A stretch of DNA of 64,000 nt from Calonectria ilicicola (taxonomy: Eukaryota > Ascomycota > Sordariomycetes > Hypocreales > Nectriaceae), in the NCBI GenBank assembly GCA_020809705.1, contig CP085830.1:3534001-3598000 (forward strand), written 5' to 3'. Below, piece after piece: positions 42,004 to 52,883 of the stretch. Positions within the stretch are counted from its first letter, which is position 1; every line of letters begins with the position of its first letter. Below the pieces are notes generated by a model. The model did not search any database. It had not been told where the DNA came from and was given only the letters and a program-made list of their open reading frames with translations. A program made the position numbers and the translations under genes.

Positions 42004-43780
42004 GGTGCCAGTTCAAGAAGTCGCGATGGATCAGAGGATGACTGACCCGACAAGAACAAGACTACAAAAACGTAGTTTTTTACCACTTGGGGACACCAGA
42101 ATATATGAATCACGAGTCCCAGCCATTCCAATACTGTATTCCCATTTTGCTTAAAACAGGCTTTAATCCTGGTTGACCAAGTACTACCCTGGAGGCTGGG
42201 AATGAACAATACTACGTAATAACTTGGCAAGAGGCTGGATGAGTGCTAATTGATTGGACGTTTTAGAATTATTATACAACTGTACATTCAGAAAATTGGG
42301 ATGGGAAAAAAATTGTACAAGATATATGGTTCATTAATTAACCTGCTGCAAATGCCTCTACATGATGGGTTTGAGCTTTATGACCAAAAGCAGTTGAACA
42401 ACATCACACTTTGCTCCTACTTTGGCGGCAATTCAAGTTATCCTGGATAATCTTTCCAAATCGAGTGAGTACGCCTCAGGTGGCTCAAATATTGGTACCT
42501 GTGAGAATTTCCGAATTGGGCTAATTCCCCCAACTTGGGTGGTTGCTATGAGGTCAAATCAAGGAGACCCAAAACTAGCAGAGTTTCGGAATAGGAGGGT
42601 GAGCATCAGCACACCCGTTATTTTACTGGCTAGAGCAGCGCGGAAGACAGTTTAATTGGCACAAGGCCAATGGTTGCCATGGTTTGGGGGGAGTGACGGC
42701 ATTTTTGAGATGCTGATGGGTTGTTCGACTGGGATCCACTCTGAGCAACCTTTGCTCCGGATAGTACCATATCAATTGCTATTTTATTTGATTGTGAAAT
42801 TTACAGCGCAAATATAACATCCAAGGTGGAATTAATTTCGGTCCAAGCATGGAAAGATACTGCTGTGGGACGGCTGAGGTCCCCTAAACCTGTCGTGAAC
42901 TGGCTTAATTCGTCAGTGCTCGTTTGTCACTTGCACTTATTATAAAAACCCTGGAGATCGCATGGTTTCTAATAATGACCTGGATTATTATTGGAAATAC
43001 CCATAAAATCAGCACTTGCGCTTTAATGTACAGAACATGGGATGACAAGCTGCCGCTTGCTACTATAGTCAACCCAAGCGCGCTAATACGATGCTCAAAA
43101 TTTGACCCACTAGTTTCTTCTCCCTTTCCATCGGTTAATTGTAATACGGAGGGGCCATAGTCTAATCAGAACGAACACTTTCGCTCGGTGTAATGGGTTC
43201 AAATTTGGCTTGTGCTCGTAAACGACAGGGCCCTTCCCCCGGTTTCCTGACTCGCCAAGCAGTCAGCCCTGTTGAAATGAGCGGTCATGAATCATGATAT
43301 CTGTCGACTACGGTTAATTCTAACATGGGCAATTCGCCAAATTTCCGATTCAGCCGGTGCACTTGACCCAGAAGGGCACACCTAAAGACCGTTGCTGGAC
43401 GGCCCGGGGTCGCGTGCTAGGGTAGCGGCAACTAGCACACGGTACGGTACTCCGTAAATCAATGCTGGACAGGGTTCTCGATGGAGACTAACCGCTGCTA
43501 GAATAGAGATCGAACTTTGGAGAGTGTGGTCACAAATTTGCCCGCAATGCTTTCTGCAGTTGTCACTGTGGATGAAATTGGTTTCTTGGCGTGATAAATC
43601 ATCTTTCACGTATGAATTCATTTATTGTTTTTTGAGTATCCAAAAGTGCCCTGATCGCCGTATCCCTAAACCCCCCACATGCTCCTGATGCTAAAAAACA
43701 AATGAAAGAAAAAAAGATTGATGCATGTCGCTGGTCTATTATATGCAAGATTGTATTGCTGTGGTGTGCTGGTGCCCGCC
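42004..43780. other. Intergenic region, 1.8 kb, AT-rich
   Basis: The upstream side of the RTA1 gene. Only short open frames without domains occur. No repeat ends, tRNA or coding relic was recognised. The right part (43620-43780) is the 3' region of the coiled-coil gene. Confidence 0.5.
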
Positions 43781-44968
43781 CTAGCTCTCAGCCACGCTGG
43801 TGTACTTACTCGCCAGAACCCACTTGAAGATGCGCTGCCGCTCCAGCTGCAAGTCGTTCCTGGCAATTTCTATATCGCTCTCGATTGATCGTAGTTCGGT
43901 AGTCAGTGCTTTTTTGCGCATCTTGGCCTGGTGGAGTCCGTCGTTGATGGCTAGCACGCACCGCGCCACGTCCTCGCGCCCTCGCTCAATATTTCGCCTG
44001 TGGGAGAGATCGATGAGGAGCTTTTCTAAGACGTCCTTGACGGGCATGGATGAAATGTCCATGCTGACGCTAGGCAGGAAGGCAACGGACGAAGGGAGCT
44101 GCGAGATCTTCTCCTTGGCTTCGGCGACTCCTCGGTCGGCGAGTTGGAGCGCTGTGAATAATTCGAGATCCGAGAAGTCAATGCTGGCGGACGCCCGCTT
44201 GCGCGAGAGGGCATGGTCGAAGTTGCACAGGGCAAACTCAATCGCTTGACTTGCGTCCTCGAGTAGGCTCACGGCAATGCCTTGGAAGCCATCCTGGGCC
44301 CTCACCCTCTGGCATGTCCCCCGGCGCTCGTTGAGCCTCTTCTTCTTTGCATCCTCCAAGGGAAACTCTGGGGTGGGCTTGGCAAAGATTGATTCGTGTA
44401 GCTCGTCCAGTTGTCGCTGCAGTTTATTTCTTCGCTGGATTGTGTCCTCGAGGGACTTTTGCTTGAGCTCGGCCGCTTCCGCTTTGGCCTTGAGCTGTGC
44501 GTTGAGAGTCTGCTCTTCCTGGGCCTGCTGTACGGCGCTCAGATAGTCCCGCTGCTCCTTCTCGGCCATCTCCGAAAAGACGCCGTCCAGGCCACCCGCC
44601 TTGTAGAGGATGCGTCTCATGAAGCTCTTTCGATACTTGCCATGCTCCTTGAGGTGTGCTTTTCGGTCGAACTCGAGCGTCTTGAGTTTTAAATCTGACT
44701 CTGCAACCTGGGATTGGAGCTCCGACACGATGGCTTCCTGGTCCCGGAGGGTGGGGCGGACGTCGGCAATCTCAGAGAGCAGACGCAGCAATTCGGAGTG
44801 TTTGAGGCCTACCGCTCTGATCTGGGTTTCAATGGTGGCCATTTCAGTCTTTGACTTGACTGATTCCCGCGGCCCGAGGGTGATGTGAATTTCCTTGCTT
44901 TGGTGGCAACTCGGTTTTGAGTGCTCAAGCAATCCTGCTCCAAGCCACTGTCTCGAGGTGTCTATCAT
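43781..44968 (-). CDS. Coiled-coil protein of unknown function
   Basis: A single exon. Two starts are possible: ATG 44968 (395 residues, first ATG after a CA-rich leader, used here) and ATG 44842 (353 residues, better context with A at -3 and G at +4, beginning MATIETQIRAVGLKHSELL). From residue 44 onwards the protein is almost all helix with heptad-like spacing: LRLLSEIADVRPTLRDQ, then VSELQSQVAES, a basic hinge (KYRKSFMRRILYKAGGLDG), a Gln/Glu/Ala-rich coil (about 160-240), and a second helical bundle. There is no signal peptide, membrane span or catalytic motif. It resembles small fungal coiled-coil proteins without known role. It is divergent from the Mmc1-like gene. Confidence 0.75.
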   Translation of the reverse strand: MIDTSRQWLGAGLLEHSKPSCHQSKEIHITLGPRESVKSKTEMATIETQIRAVGLKHSELLRLLSEIADVRPTLRDQEAIVSELQSQVAESDLKLKTLEFDRKAHLKEHGKYRKSFMRRILYKAGGLDGVFSEMAEKEQRDYLSAVQQAQEEQTLNAQLKAKAEAAELKQKSLEDTIQRRNKLQRQLDELHESIFAKPTPEFPLEDAKKKRLNERRGTCQRVRAQDGFQGIAVSLLEDASQAIEFALCNFDHALSRKRASASIDFSDLELFTALQLADRGVAEAKEKISQLPSSVAFLPSVSMDISSMPVKDVLEKLLIDLSHRRNIERGREDVARCVLAINDGLHQAKMRKKALTTELRSIESDIEIARNDLQLERQRIFKWVLASKYTSVAES

Positions 44969-45907
44969 TGGGTGTGGTATAGTCGTGGTGGTGGTGTTGG
45001 TTGTATGGGTTGAAAGGGTAGGAGGGGGAAGAAGGGGAATTTTTTCTAAGAAAAGCAGATTAAAAATAAAAGACAAACAACAGGACAACTAATTGGAACA
45101 CCGAGAAACATGCAAGAAGAAACACGATGGAGAAAAAAAAAATCATGGCTGTGCAATTCACTTAAAGAGCGTTGCATGGTGAGAGCCGTGTGTTAGCGCA
45201 CAAGCCAGCCGCCCGAAGTCCGAGTGTAAGTGGGAGAGGGTCGCTGTCGCACCAAGAGCGGTGGCGGGGACGATCTCTCTGCACCCTGTGCTGAACTGTC
45301 GCACCATGACTGGGTTGACGTGCTTGCACCTTGGTCACTCGAGAAGCTGAACTTGTCACATGCACTGACCCCGTTGGCAAGACGCTCTATCGCGTGCTGA
45401 GGAGGCAGGGCTGAAAATAGCAGACTTCTGAGGCGTTCCGCGGCTGCATCTTAAATGAAGGACCGTTGCGTTTGCGCCGCCGCCGAGAGGAAACAAAACA
45501 TTCGGCCAACTACACCGGTTTATTCCCTCCCCTTTGCCCTTTGCCCTGCGAACTGATGGCTTTAAGTTAGAGGCTAGTTGATAAGTGCCCAATATAATAT
45601 AATATACAGCATCTCGCCGAGCAGGGCAAAGCAGGCTACATAGGTGCCATGCATAATAACTAGATTGTCGTAGTGGTAGTGTGTAAGTAGATGCGTGCGA
45701 GGGTGGACCTAGTTAGTGAGAAGAAACAAGACATTCTCCGCCCTACAAGCACCACTCTTCAGTGCCTCCAGTGCCTCCACCCACCCACCACACCACCCTC
45801 TCTGTCTGTTTGTCTGAGCCGGGTTTTGCCGGGCCTTTTCCGCAACTGCTCATCGGACCTCTGCCCACCATGTTTCTTCCCAATTGCCATCGCCACCCCA
45901 TCAACAA
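44969..45907. other. Divergent intergenic region
   Basis: 0.9 kb with CA-rich leader for the leftward gene (44970-45050) and pyrimidine-rich leader for the rightward gene (45770-45900). Repeated TTTGCCC near 45530-45550. No gene supported. Confidence 0.5.
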
Positions 45908-47803
45908 ATGGCGTCCCGACGGCCAGGCCTACCCCAGGCCGGGAGCATCCGCGCCCTGACCCGGTCAGCGCGGCCCCCGGGAGCCTCAGCATGCCCGTTC
46001 TGCTCCATCGCCCCGACCACCGCCCGCCCGCGCTACCGATCCCGCCGCGACCTTGCCTCCCGGCGATTCCAGTCGTCCCCCGCGAGTGCCAAAAATGCGC
46101 GCAAGGAGCTCGAGCAAGCTCTGGTCGACCTGCAGAACTATGCGCCCGACTTTGTTAACCCATCGAAACTGCAATTGGCCCTCCAGGGTCTGCGCCAGCG
46201 GCCCGGCTACGAATCTGTGAGGGTCGCCATTTTGGGACTGGGAAATGGCTCTGATGCTGGGAAAACGGCCAAGGAACTTCTTAGGGTGCTCCTCGCCGAC
46301 CCCCTCGGAGACGAAGCAGAGTGGGAAAGACAGTTGAAGGATCACGACCCCAAAAACCCGCTCGTGATTAGAGTCGGGCCTACGGGCGACAGTAAAAGCA
46401 GTCTGACCATTTCCAAATCCAACCTGGTGAGCGAGGTTAACGTCTCCTCGCCCGATTGGAACGGCTTCAATCTAGAGCTCCTCTTTATGGAGATTGACTC
46501 GCCTGCTACACCCACCGGCGACAACTCTGTTCTGGCTGTGGAGAATGCCATCCTTATTCCAACTGTCAATATTCCCTCGACTGAGCAATTAGCAACTCCG
46601 GTCCACAAATCATTACTTATCGGGAACGGTTTCAAGGGCGCAGTTAATCTTGCATCATTGCCCGTGCTGGAAGGCAATGCTTCGATCTTAGCCGCCGTCG
46701 ACTTAAACGGCGTGGGTGTGACCAAGGACCAGTTGGAGGCCAATGTGGAAGTACTTGACGTCTCACTAGCCGATAAGGGTGTGAGGCTCTTTCGACAAGG
46801 ACCTCAAAACGCCATGGAATATAACCATCTCTGGTCTGCCAGTAATCTCCCCAACATCGTATCATGGCTCAAGGGAGGACTTGTCACATCAGATGATGCC
46901 ACAAAGCCAGCGGTCAGACAACTCATTGCCTCCCTGCTCCAAAACATACTTTCAGAACTCGAGACGGAGGAGGCTCGTAGGCTGTCTGAAGCTTTGACCT
47001 CAGCAGAATCCCCTTCAATAAACTCAAAGTTCTTGAACGATGCCCTCACAGGATGGGCACAGCGAGCGCACGCAGAGTTACAAGGTGAGCTGGACCTGGC
47101 CTTTACGGGCCAGCGCTGGCGCAAACTTGGCTGGTGGCAGCTGTTCTGGCGGGTTGACGATGTGGCCATGTTGACCAACGAAATGCTCAGCCAGCGATTT
47201 CTACCCACAGCTCAGCAGGAACTCGTCTATCTGACGGGTCGTATTGCAGAGTTTGCCCAAACAAACCCCAAATACCCTCAGCCCGTATCTGCTCGAGATG
47301 CGGAAAGCCTGCCGAAGCTTGGTTCTGATGACACACCTGGCGTGGTCCGTGTCTCTGCCCCTTCGGCCGCCCTGCCCAAGTGGCCTGGGCACATTGCTTT
47401 CACTCGCCGCTACCTCCAAAACGAAACCGTCCCAGCTCTTCAGGCTCTAGCTCAGAAGCTTGTTATGCAGTCCCTAGGGACTTCTGGCCTCACTACGTCA
47501 CTGGCCGCCCTGCTCTACGTCTCCTCTTTCTCGTCCACCATCTTCGAGGCTGGTGCCGTAGCTGCACTAGGTGTCATGTGGAGTTTCAGCCGACTACAGA
47601 AAAAGTGGGACGCAGCACGAAACTTTTGGGAGGGCGAGGTCCGTGAGGAAGGCCGCAAGGCTGTGAGAGGTGCTGAAGAAAGCGTGGCAGAGGTGCTGAT
47701 TGGCGGTAAGCGCGAGGGCACCATGGTGGACGATGCTGGCGAGCTGACCAAGGTTCACGAGATGGTGACAAAGGCGGAGGATGCGCTCACTCGTATGAAG
47801 TAG
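45908..47803 (+). CDS. Mitochondrial Mmc1-like protein
   Basis: 631 residues from the first ATG (45908). The N-terminal 65 residues have many Arg, Ser and Ala and no acidic residue (MASRRPGLPQAGSIRALTRS and onwards to RRFQSS), a clear mitochondrial presequence. The body has a ligand-binding-like alpha/beta region (VRVAILGLGNGSDAGKTAKELL, residues about 100-120, with GNGSDAGKT resembling a degenerate P-loop), long helices in the middle, a W-rich stretch (GQRWRKLGWWQLFWRVDDV), and near the C-terminus a hydrophobic hairpin (LTTSLAALLYVSSFSSTIFE, then GAVAALGVMWSF) likely to contact the membrane. The pattern fits the fungal Mmc1 family, described as a diverged dynamin-like inner mitochondrial protein; this assignment is from recall and should be treated as tentative. 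Confidence 0.72.
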   Translation: MASRRPGLPQAGSIRALTRSARPPGASACPFCSIAPTTARPRYRSRRDLASRRFQSSPASAKNARKELEQALVDLQNYAPDFVNPSKLQLALQGLRQRPGYESVRVAILGLGNGSDAGKTAKELLRVLLADPLGDEAEWERQLKDHDPKNPLVIRVGPTGDSKSSLTISKSNLVSEVNVSSPDWNGFNLELLFMEIDSPATPTGDNSVLAVENAILIPTVNIPSTEQLATPVHKSLLIGNGFKGAVNLASLPVLEGNASILAAVDLNGVGVTKDQLEANVEVLDVSLADKGVRLFRQGPQNAMEYNHLWSASNLPNIVSWLKGGLVTSDDATKPAVRQLIASLLQNILSELETEEARRLSEALTSAESPSINSKFLNDALTGWAQRAHAELQGELDLAFTGQRWRKLGWWQLFWRVDDVAMLTNEMLSQRFLPTAQQELVYLTGRIAEFAQTNPKYPQPVSARDAESLPKLGSDDTPGVVRVSAPSAALPKWPGHIAFTRRYLQNETVPALQALAQKLVMQSLGTSGLTTSLAALLYVSSFSSTIFEAGAVAALGVMWSFSRLQKKWDAARNFWEGEVREEGRKAVRGAEESVAEVLIGGKREGTMVDDAGELTKVHEMVTKAEDALTRMK

Positions 47804-48258
47804 AAGTAAAGCGCCTGTACGTTATGAGATGAAAAAACAAAAAGGGGAATCGATCAGTCGATAGACTAGACGGTGATGAGATACCAGGCGTTGACAATAC
47901 GCCTTCTTTTATGTAGTCTACTCAATCTCGGCAGGATAATAAAACTGCCTTTCTGAACATGCATATAGCAGAGCAGGTAGCCATGGTCCCTGGTGATGCC
48001 TCTTCCAACCCTCAGCGGATCTCATCGGATATCTCCAACATTCGCCATTTCTCTAGACCGGAATCAGAGCCGAGCCGTTTTTATCAACGATGCCACATCA
48101 AAAATAAGTAAATGCTTTGTTTCAAAAAATAACCCATTATAACCTGAACGCCAAGCACGTTGCCCGTCCCCTGTTCGTCATCCGCGTAGAAAGTTTCCTT
48201 CTTCTCTTTCCAACGTCCAAGCTGTCGGCAGTCTGGCGGGGCTGCTGCTGCTGGTGGT
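47804..48258. other. Convergent intergenic gap
   Basis: 455 bp between the ends of the Mmc1-like gene and the Sm-D3 gene; presumably both 3' untranslated regions. A-rich runs at 47832 and 48124. Nothing else recognised. Confidence 0.5.
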
Positions 48259-48767
48259 TTACCGACCGCGGCCGCTGGCACGCGCACGGCTGACGGTTGC
48301 GCGACCACGGGCGAGACCGACACCGCGGCCGCGGACGTTGCGGCTGCGGAACATGGGGGCGTTGCGCAGCATGTCGGGCACGATGAAGAAGCGCACGTGG
48401 GAGCCGCGGATGTAGACCTGGTCGAGGTGGGAGACGCGGCCGTCGCGAGCGGTGACGGTGATGTCCTTGAGCTGGACGTTCATGTTGTCCTCGGCTGCGG
48501 GGAGGGTCAAATGTTAGCCATGCTAAGTTCCTAAAGGACGAGAGCGGGGGGTTCATGCGTACCATCGAGGAGTTTGCCACGGTAAGTCTGGCCAGAGGTG
48601 AGCTCGAGGGTGACGATATGACCCTATGAGAGGGGAAGGCTGGTTAGCTCCATGCCACACATACTTTAGGCGATTGCGGGGAGAGGGGGCGAAGCGCGGT
48701 GGGAGAGCAGGGAACGCACCTGGGCCTCATTGAGGAGCTTAATGGGAATACCGATTGTGGACGTCAT
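48259..48767 (-). CDS. smd3: Small nuclear ribonucleoprotein Sm-D3
   Basis: Three exons, 48767-48720, 48623-48563 and 48494-48259, spliced in phase (114 residues). The protein begins [20 protein letters not shown], has Sm motif 1 ([29 protein letters not shown] in two overlapping parts: [23 protein letters not shown]) and Sm motif 2 ([20 protein letters not shown]). The tail is Gly/Arg-rich ([17 protein letters not shown]), the type of tail that is methylated on arginine in other species. It is a core ring subunit of spliceosomal U1, U2, U4 and U5 snRNPs in the nucleus. Complete; both introns have GT-AG ends. Confidence 0.96.
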
Positions 48768-49915
48768 GGCGGCGGGCGCAGGGGGGGTTGAGCTGTCGCG
48801 TGGAGGTGAAGGCTGAGCTTGAGCTTTGGTGATAGGTGAAAATTGGTGGTGGAAGGTTGCGGTTGGAGGTGGAGCGGAGGCGCTGTTAATCCGAGCCCCG
48901 ACAACAAGGCAACCGTGCGGTACCTGCGAAATTGGCACCGTTCAGATGCCTGCTGCAGATCGGCGCGGACACAGTGCACGGACAGCTTCTGCGACGCGCT
49001 GACAGTCAGTGGATCAACGAACGGGTGCTGAGCCTAAATCAAAACACAGTTCTCATGCTACAAACAGCTCCTTGGTTAATTAAATTGTTTATTTATGCTT
49101 TTATACATAGTTGGACCTCTGTTGATTTAAGATCAAACTGCCAGGTCCAGGTCCAGGTCCAGGTCACTATCTGCAACAGCCTGCTAACTAACGGTGCACG
49201 CAATCCGTTTCCCCTCTTCTTCACAGATTGATTGTGAGACGCAGCCACCTCACCCTGTACCTAAGTTAAGTAATGGCCGCCTTGAGCTTGTTTTGACTCT
49301 TCCACGAGCCCGTGCGGATATAGCATCCTCGCTCACTCTTAAATGAAGGACTGGTCCATGTGTCCTCGAGCCTCACTGCAGCTCGACTGTGCTCCGCCCT
49401 CCACCCCCACCTGATCCCCATGTTTGTTCCAAGTCCTCCCCTCCGAGACAGAGACACGTGGAACATGCTCGTGCGTGCATGTGTTGGAGCGCGCGACCGT
49501 ACTCGATGCTATTTTTGTTGCACTCGCTGGACCGAGACTCGAAGCGACATGCCGTGCCATGCCATATTTACACTTATATGTACTTGCGTAAGGAGAAGAA
49601 GGTTTCAACTTTTCTTTTTCATCGTTCGAGCTTCATATCGCCAAAACGTGACGGGATCATGCGCGCTTCGCAAAAGCCCACTAGGCTGAATAGGTTGTAC
49701 CGACAGGGTAGGAATAAAAAAACAAAAGAGAAGTTCAAGTCAATGATGAGAACGCTCAAAGGGAAATCGTCATGAGAGGTATCCGGAAGCAAAGTCATGT
49801 AGCAAAAAAAAGGTTGGTCTTGGAGCACGCTGTTAGTGGGCCGTAGAGACACCTTTGACAAGTATTTACCTTGGATGGCTGGCTAACACGCCAAGCCACC
49901 ATCATCCCAGTGTGT
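48768..49915. other. Intergenic region
   Basis: 1.1 kb. The left end is the Sm-D3 leader. A short hexanucleotide array lies at 49141-49164. No gene supported. Confidence 0.5.
49141..49164. repeat. CCAGGT hexanucleotide, four units
   Basis: Four perfect CCAGGT units in tandem. A simple microsatellite in intergenic DNA. Confidence 0.9.
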
Positions 49916-50299
49916 TCAGTCGTCATCTACAGACGACTGACTCCTCCCCTGGAGTTTTCTGGAATGTTTACATGCACCGTGGCCTGTCTGTTTTCTCTGT
50001 TTCACGGCGTAGGTATGCGTTGTCTCCTCCTTCTCTCTGGCCTGGCGGAGGATTGATGCCGGCGACTCGGCGCAGAGAGAGCAACCGACAGACTTCCTGT
50101 ACTTGACATGGTGCGTCGGACAGGTGGGACACATGGGGCAGTCCTGATTGGGCAGATGGACGCCGCCATCATCGGGGCACAAGGTCTGGTGGCGGCTGCA
50201 ATACTGCCGCTTCCCAGGGGCTCTGCGGCAGTTACCTTTGCTGGCCTTGGGGCAGTGGTGGGATCCGGTCCGGGTCTTCTTCGCGTGGAAGTTGCACAT
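49916..50299 (-). CDS. Small Cys/His-rich protein, probable metal binder, unrecognised family (127 aa)
   Basis: A single frame from ATG 50299 (the open frame extends upstream to about 50392 without another ATG). The first 76 residues hold 11 Cys and 7 His in an ordered layout: C2-x2-H5, H14-H15-C16, C24, C34-x2-H37-x3-C41, H48, C54-x2-C57-x2-C60-x2-H63-H64 and C73-x2-C76. Such spacing is what zinc-knuckle-like folds show, and the YCSRHQTLCPDDGGVHLP stretch looks like a motif shared by small fungal proteins (recall, not an alignment). The C-terminal 50 residues are basic, with no recognised domain, and may be mis-modelled. There is no signal peptide. A TATA-like ATTTATTTAA lies near 50458-50468 on the same strand. 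The overlapping plus-strand frame is judged a shadow. Confidence 0.5.
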   Translation of the reverse strand: MCNFHAKKTRTGSHHCPKASKGNCRRAPGKRQYCSRHQTLCPDDGGVHLPNQDCPMCPTCPTHHVKYRKSVGCSLCAESPASILRQAREKEETTHTYAVKQRKQTGHGACKHSRKLQGRSQSSVDDD

Positions 50300-52883
50300 G
50301 GCTGGGGGACTTCCCGAGGGCCGTCGGGAGGGAACTAAGGTAGCGGGAGATGATGTGGTGCAATTCCAACCGGCGTGTCGGAGAGCAAGCAACGCAGCTG
50401 TGATGATGGCTCACCGAGTCTGGGCTCCGAGTGCGGGGGGGAGGGAGACAGTATCGTTAAATAAATACCCCCAAAAAAAGCAAACAGAGCAAGATGGCGG
50501 GTATGTGCGGTATGGCAACGAGCAGTTTGATCGACGTGTCGTTGCACAAGTAGTGCCACTCAGCGCGTTGTAGGGATATTATAGGCTGCCTGGTTCCCAG
50601 TGCGGCTTGTGGTGCGCAAACTTGCATCAAAAACAGGGCCTCGCACGTCGGCTTGGCCTATGAGGAATGAAGGCTGACAGCTGTACATGCAGCGGCGTTA
50701 ACGCGTGTCGCTTCTTTTGGAACTGTTGCACAAACGACCGGTAGATGAGGGGGCTGCGAAATGCAAGGTCGTGATCGAGGTGAAGTTTGTAGAACCAAGG
50801 ACTCGATAGACGGAAGCAAGATGAAGACGTCGAGAAGTAAAGTCGATAAGCGCGAGCCAGCAAACTGGCGGCTATATCTCAATAGCTGTATTCGGGATTG
50901 GGAGAATTGTTTGCTGAACTTGGTTTGCTTCAATTCAGACCGGGGAATGGAAGCGTAATATATCCTGGGAGTCCAGAGAGGTTCACCAGACGTTTGATCA
51001 AGGCAACCGGACTCTCGTACTAGAGGGTTATTGTTCCAGCATTCTCGAAAGTTTGTTTAAGATATGGCTCGAGGAGTATTTCCGACTAGTTTGGGTCCTG
51101 ATTAATGAGAAAGGTATGAAGTGAACCACTTTAGAGATGGCGTTTGGGCCAAAGCCAGTGTTTGTTTTTTTCTTTTTTGGGAGAATTGAAGGATCACTTT
51201 TGTTGTTTTAAAAAAAAAGCGATATATGATAGTACAGTCCTAGCTAAGAATGCATGCTTCGATAAAGCCAGCGGTCTTCATGGCATACAGAGAGATATTT
51301 TCATCACGATTGTTTAAAACAAAAAAATAAACATCATTTCGGGCAGTCGTAATTAGCACCTCATTATTTTATTTTAATACGCCTCGAAGATAAAGGGAGG
51401 AGACGAAGACTGAAAAGCATTATGATTAACGCTGCTCAAAATAAGTCTGCTCAGATTAACGCTGCTTAAGTTAAGCGTTTGGTGCGGGCGTGATTAGAAC
51501 GCCTCTGTTCTTTTGGCGCCTTGAAAGAATGGGAAAGTAAGGAGCGAGAAAAACAGAGGAATGCATTTTGCGAATGAATTAATGATCCTATAAAGTAGAG
51601 AAGATCTGCTGTTGTTTTCTCTCCCCTGCAAATGTCAAACGGGATTCACTGTGCAGGTAGTATTTTCTCGGCGACCGTGAAACGACCTGGCCCACCAGCG
51701 CGTCAAACGAACAAGATAAACACATGATACATAGATAACGAATGCGTCTAGGCATATAAACTTTTAGGGAGATGTAAAAGACAGAACTTGAAAGCATGTG
51801 ATTTGAACAAATGGAAGGAATACTATGCAAGATTTATTATCCTGTGCAATGATATCACTGGGTTCGGAGATCAACGGTATAGGGCCGATGACAAGAGCAA
51901 TTGCCCATGAAATTGTGACCAGACCAATTGTTACAAAATATCTGGATCCATTCACACTGTGTCGCCATGTGCCCCCATCACCTTTGCTGGGCTCTAGGTT
52001 CCAGCCCGCAAGGCTGCGCGGTCGTCCCGTTTGACCTGATTCACCGTTAGGCGAACAACGAGGCCTCTCTCATTGATGTCACCGGACGCGACTGAATTTT
52101 ACGACGCGGTTCTTTTGATTTCCTCCCCATACCTTGTTGAGCGCGACGATTCCCCGGCTGATGCGCCTCAATTGGCCACCTGCTGACTGGGCTGACAACC
52201 CGTGAATCAGAATGACACTGGTGCCAAGGATCAAGGTTATTACGATTCCTTTCAGGCATAAAAAGTAAAAAGTAAGGGGACGAAAAAAAGCAACTTTTGG
52301 GATCATCCCCCCTCATGAGTCTGAGGCGGACTGTTTGCTTTGAAACATGTTCCGCCCAGCCCAGCGCAGTTGTGCCATCTGAACACCCTCAACGCCATTC
52401 GCCTCGTTTTATCCAGGTTTTTATCCCCCACATATTCCGCGTTTTTTTCAAGCCAGAAACCTAGAAATCCCGCAGAGTGGCCTATCACGCTCCACTATAA
52501 CCTCATGATTGAAACGATTTGAAAGAAAAAAAATAAAAATAAGATAAAAAACAAAGAGATAACTCTCACGCGGGGCGTTGAGCTGAGCAGGTTGCTATAC
52601 CCGTTTGGGCAAACTGGCTGGAGCCATGTCTCAGTTCTTCAATGCTCGACAAACGACCTATCACGGCCAAGCAACAAGGAACAAGGGACGAGAGATGTTG
52701 GATTTGATCAAAGGAATTGGAATTAAAAGTGATGCTAACTATATTTTGCCTAAACCGCCCCGTAATGTTGGATATCATTTGTTTTTCGACCCATCTGTGA
52801 CAACTCCTTCTTAAATCCCTAGATAATCGAACAAGAAGGAAAATGTAAAAAAGAGAAAAGGAAAGCGAACTTGGAGGTAGAAG
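50300..52883. other. Gene-poor region with AT-rich centre
   Basis: 2.6 kb without a supported gene. 51100-51600 is AT-rich and contains two copies of GATTAACGCTGCT (51424 and 51454). The minus-strand frame at 52079-52306 has a hydrophobic stretch (GIVITLILGTSVILIHGL) but no other support, so it is not called. The right part may include the 3' untranslated region of the gene ending at 52884. Confidence 0.5.
51424..51466. repeat. Direct repeat of GATTAACGCTGCT
   Basis: Two identical 13-base copies at 51424-51436 and 51454-51466, 30 bp apart, with CTGCTCA-like sequence between them. The intervening bases are partly related (CTGCTCAAA and CTGCTCAG). Possible remnant of a longer tandem array. Confidence 0.75.

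Noticed and set aside
43180..43230. GGGTTCAAATTTGG resembling a tRNA T-arm
   Set aside because: No matching acceptor stem, D-arm or anticodon arm can be built around it.
52079..52306. 75-codon minus-strand frame with a hydrophobic stretch
   Set aside because: Single weak feature, no family pattern, and an AT-rich neighbourhood; not enough for a gene call.
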